This document shows positions 63,731 through 64,000 of a stretch of 64,000 bases of DNA, in pieces. The stretch is from Beroe forskalii (Eukaryota; Ctenophora; Nuda; Beroida; Beroidae): contig WFMF01000418.1 of assembly GCA_011033025.1 (NCBI GenBank), positions 62,001-126,000 on the forward strand, read 5' to 3'. The notes under the pieces are model-generated. The model was not told the DNA's origin and made no database searches. It saw only the letters and a list, made by a program, of their open reading frames with translations. The translations under genes and the position numbers were made by a program. The stretch's first letter is position 1. Each line of letters begins with the position of its first letter.

Positions 63731-64000
63731 TCACAGATGGGCAACGTCAACGTGCGAGTCTTCCAAGCCTGCCATTCTGGAACATCTCTGAAGATTCCAT
63801 TCAAGAAGGCTGTTGCTGTTTACAGCAGTGTATCCTGTTGTTGGAGGTGTGTCGGGAAAGCTCTCAAGAAATCTTCCCAGAGCCACTTTGAATGAGTCAA
63901 GTGTGGACTGTTCGTTTACAGATTTGGGAAGAAGGTTCCAGAGAAGGGCTGCTTTCACTCCAAAGGAGTTGTGGTAGTGGGTTGCTACGGATCTTTGGGC
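63731..64000 (-). mobile_element. C-terminal fragment of a non-LTR retrotransposon reverse transcriptase protein
   Basis: The minus-strand frame reads LLWNLLPKSVNEQSTLDSFK, ALGRFLESFPDTPP and GYTAVNSNSLLEW. 'LWNxLPxxV...SxDSFKxxLxxFL...PDxPP..GY...N.NSLLEW' is the familiar ending of CR1/jockey-like LINE proteins. The frame enters from beyond the window edge. It sits in the intron after the last pentraxin exon seen. Confidence 0.7.

Overview
The window reads as nuclear DNA of an invertebrate animal, probably aquatic. Genes are split by introns with ordinary GT/AG borders, spacing is wide and AT-rich, and there is a tRNA-derived SINE, many terminal-inverted-repeat (TIR) DNA transposons, fragments of LINE-like and Penelope-like retroelements, and long minisatellites. 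Recognisable genes are animal ones: SUCO, OSER1, MAU2, and C-type lectin, pentraxin and thrombospondin modules. I cannot name the species; a cnidarian or similar early-branching or aquatic invertebrate fits. No bacterial, organellar or CRISPR signal was seen.

Layout. 0.1-1.5 kb is a nested repeat: a structured element carries a retroelement fragment and a SINE. 2.3-4.3 kb holds an 11/22-bp minisatellite and a foldback element with an array of RFX-like palindromes, split by a TA-inserted transposon. 4.3-8.4 kb has a cluster of five CACGTG boxes, a field of GGTCAAATGATC-type motifs and a composite inverted-repeat element containing a 733-bp palindrome and a perfect 54-bp hairpin. 8.9-12.9 kb holds minisatellites, a frameshifted gene remnant and a GGCCAAT-rich TIR element with a TATG microsatellite. 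13.3-19.0 kb is an almost complete Kolobok-type transposon (TTAA target duplication, THAP transposase) that also carries a separate gene for a P2X7 'ballast'-type zinc domain. 21.0-22.0 kb is a mariner-like remnant. 22.1-24.6 kb is an intact SUN-domain protein of the SUCO/Opt type. 25.3-27.1 kb holds hairpin repeats and LINE remnants. 27.3-29.2 kb (minus) is a two-exon tyrosine-recombinase (Crypton-type) gene. 30.2-30.8 kb (minus) is a Penelope-type GIY-YIG fragment, and 30.8-31.8 kb is OSER1.

33.9-37.0 kb is the 5' half of a MAU2 cohesin-loader gene with frameshifts and no 3' half. 39-41 kb holds a MITE and a 492-bp tandem duplication. From 41.9 kb to beyond 63.65 kb runs one large plus-strand mosaic gene: two C-type lectin domains, the start of a fibrinogen-related domain, an unassigned segment, then a pentraxin/LamG-type domain. 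Fourteen exons were placed by hand and every intron phase agrees. Its introns hold MITEs, a sulfatase remnant, antisense signal-peptide-like exons with three copies of one promoter-like block, and an antisense gene with thrombospondin type 1 repeats. The most striking intron feature is a 2.8-kb minisatellite whose unit is the branch point, splice acceptor and first codons of the second CTLD exon, repeated about 42 times. The window ends in a LINE fragment.

The main leads are (1) the ballast-domain passenger gene inside the Kolobok element with four candidate subterminal binding sites, and (2) the amplified splice acceptor. Exon limits come from reading codons and splice consensus by eye, without database or transcript support.
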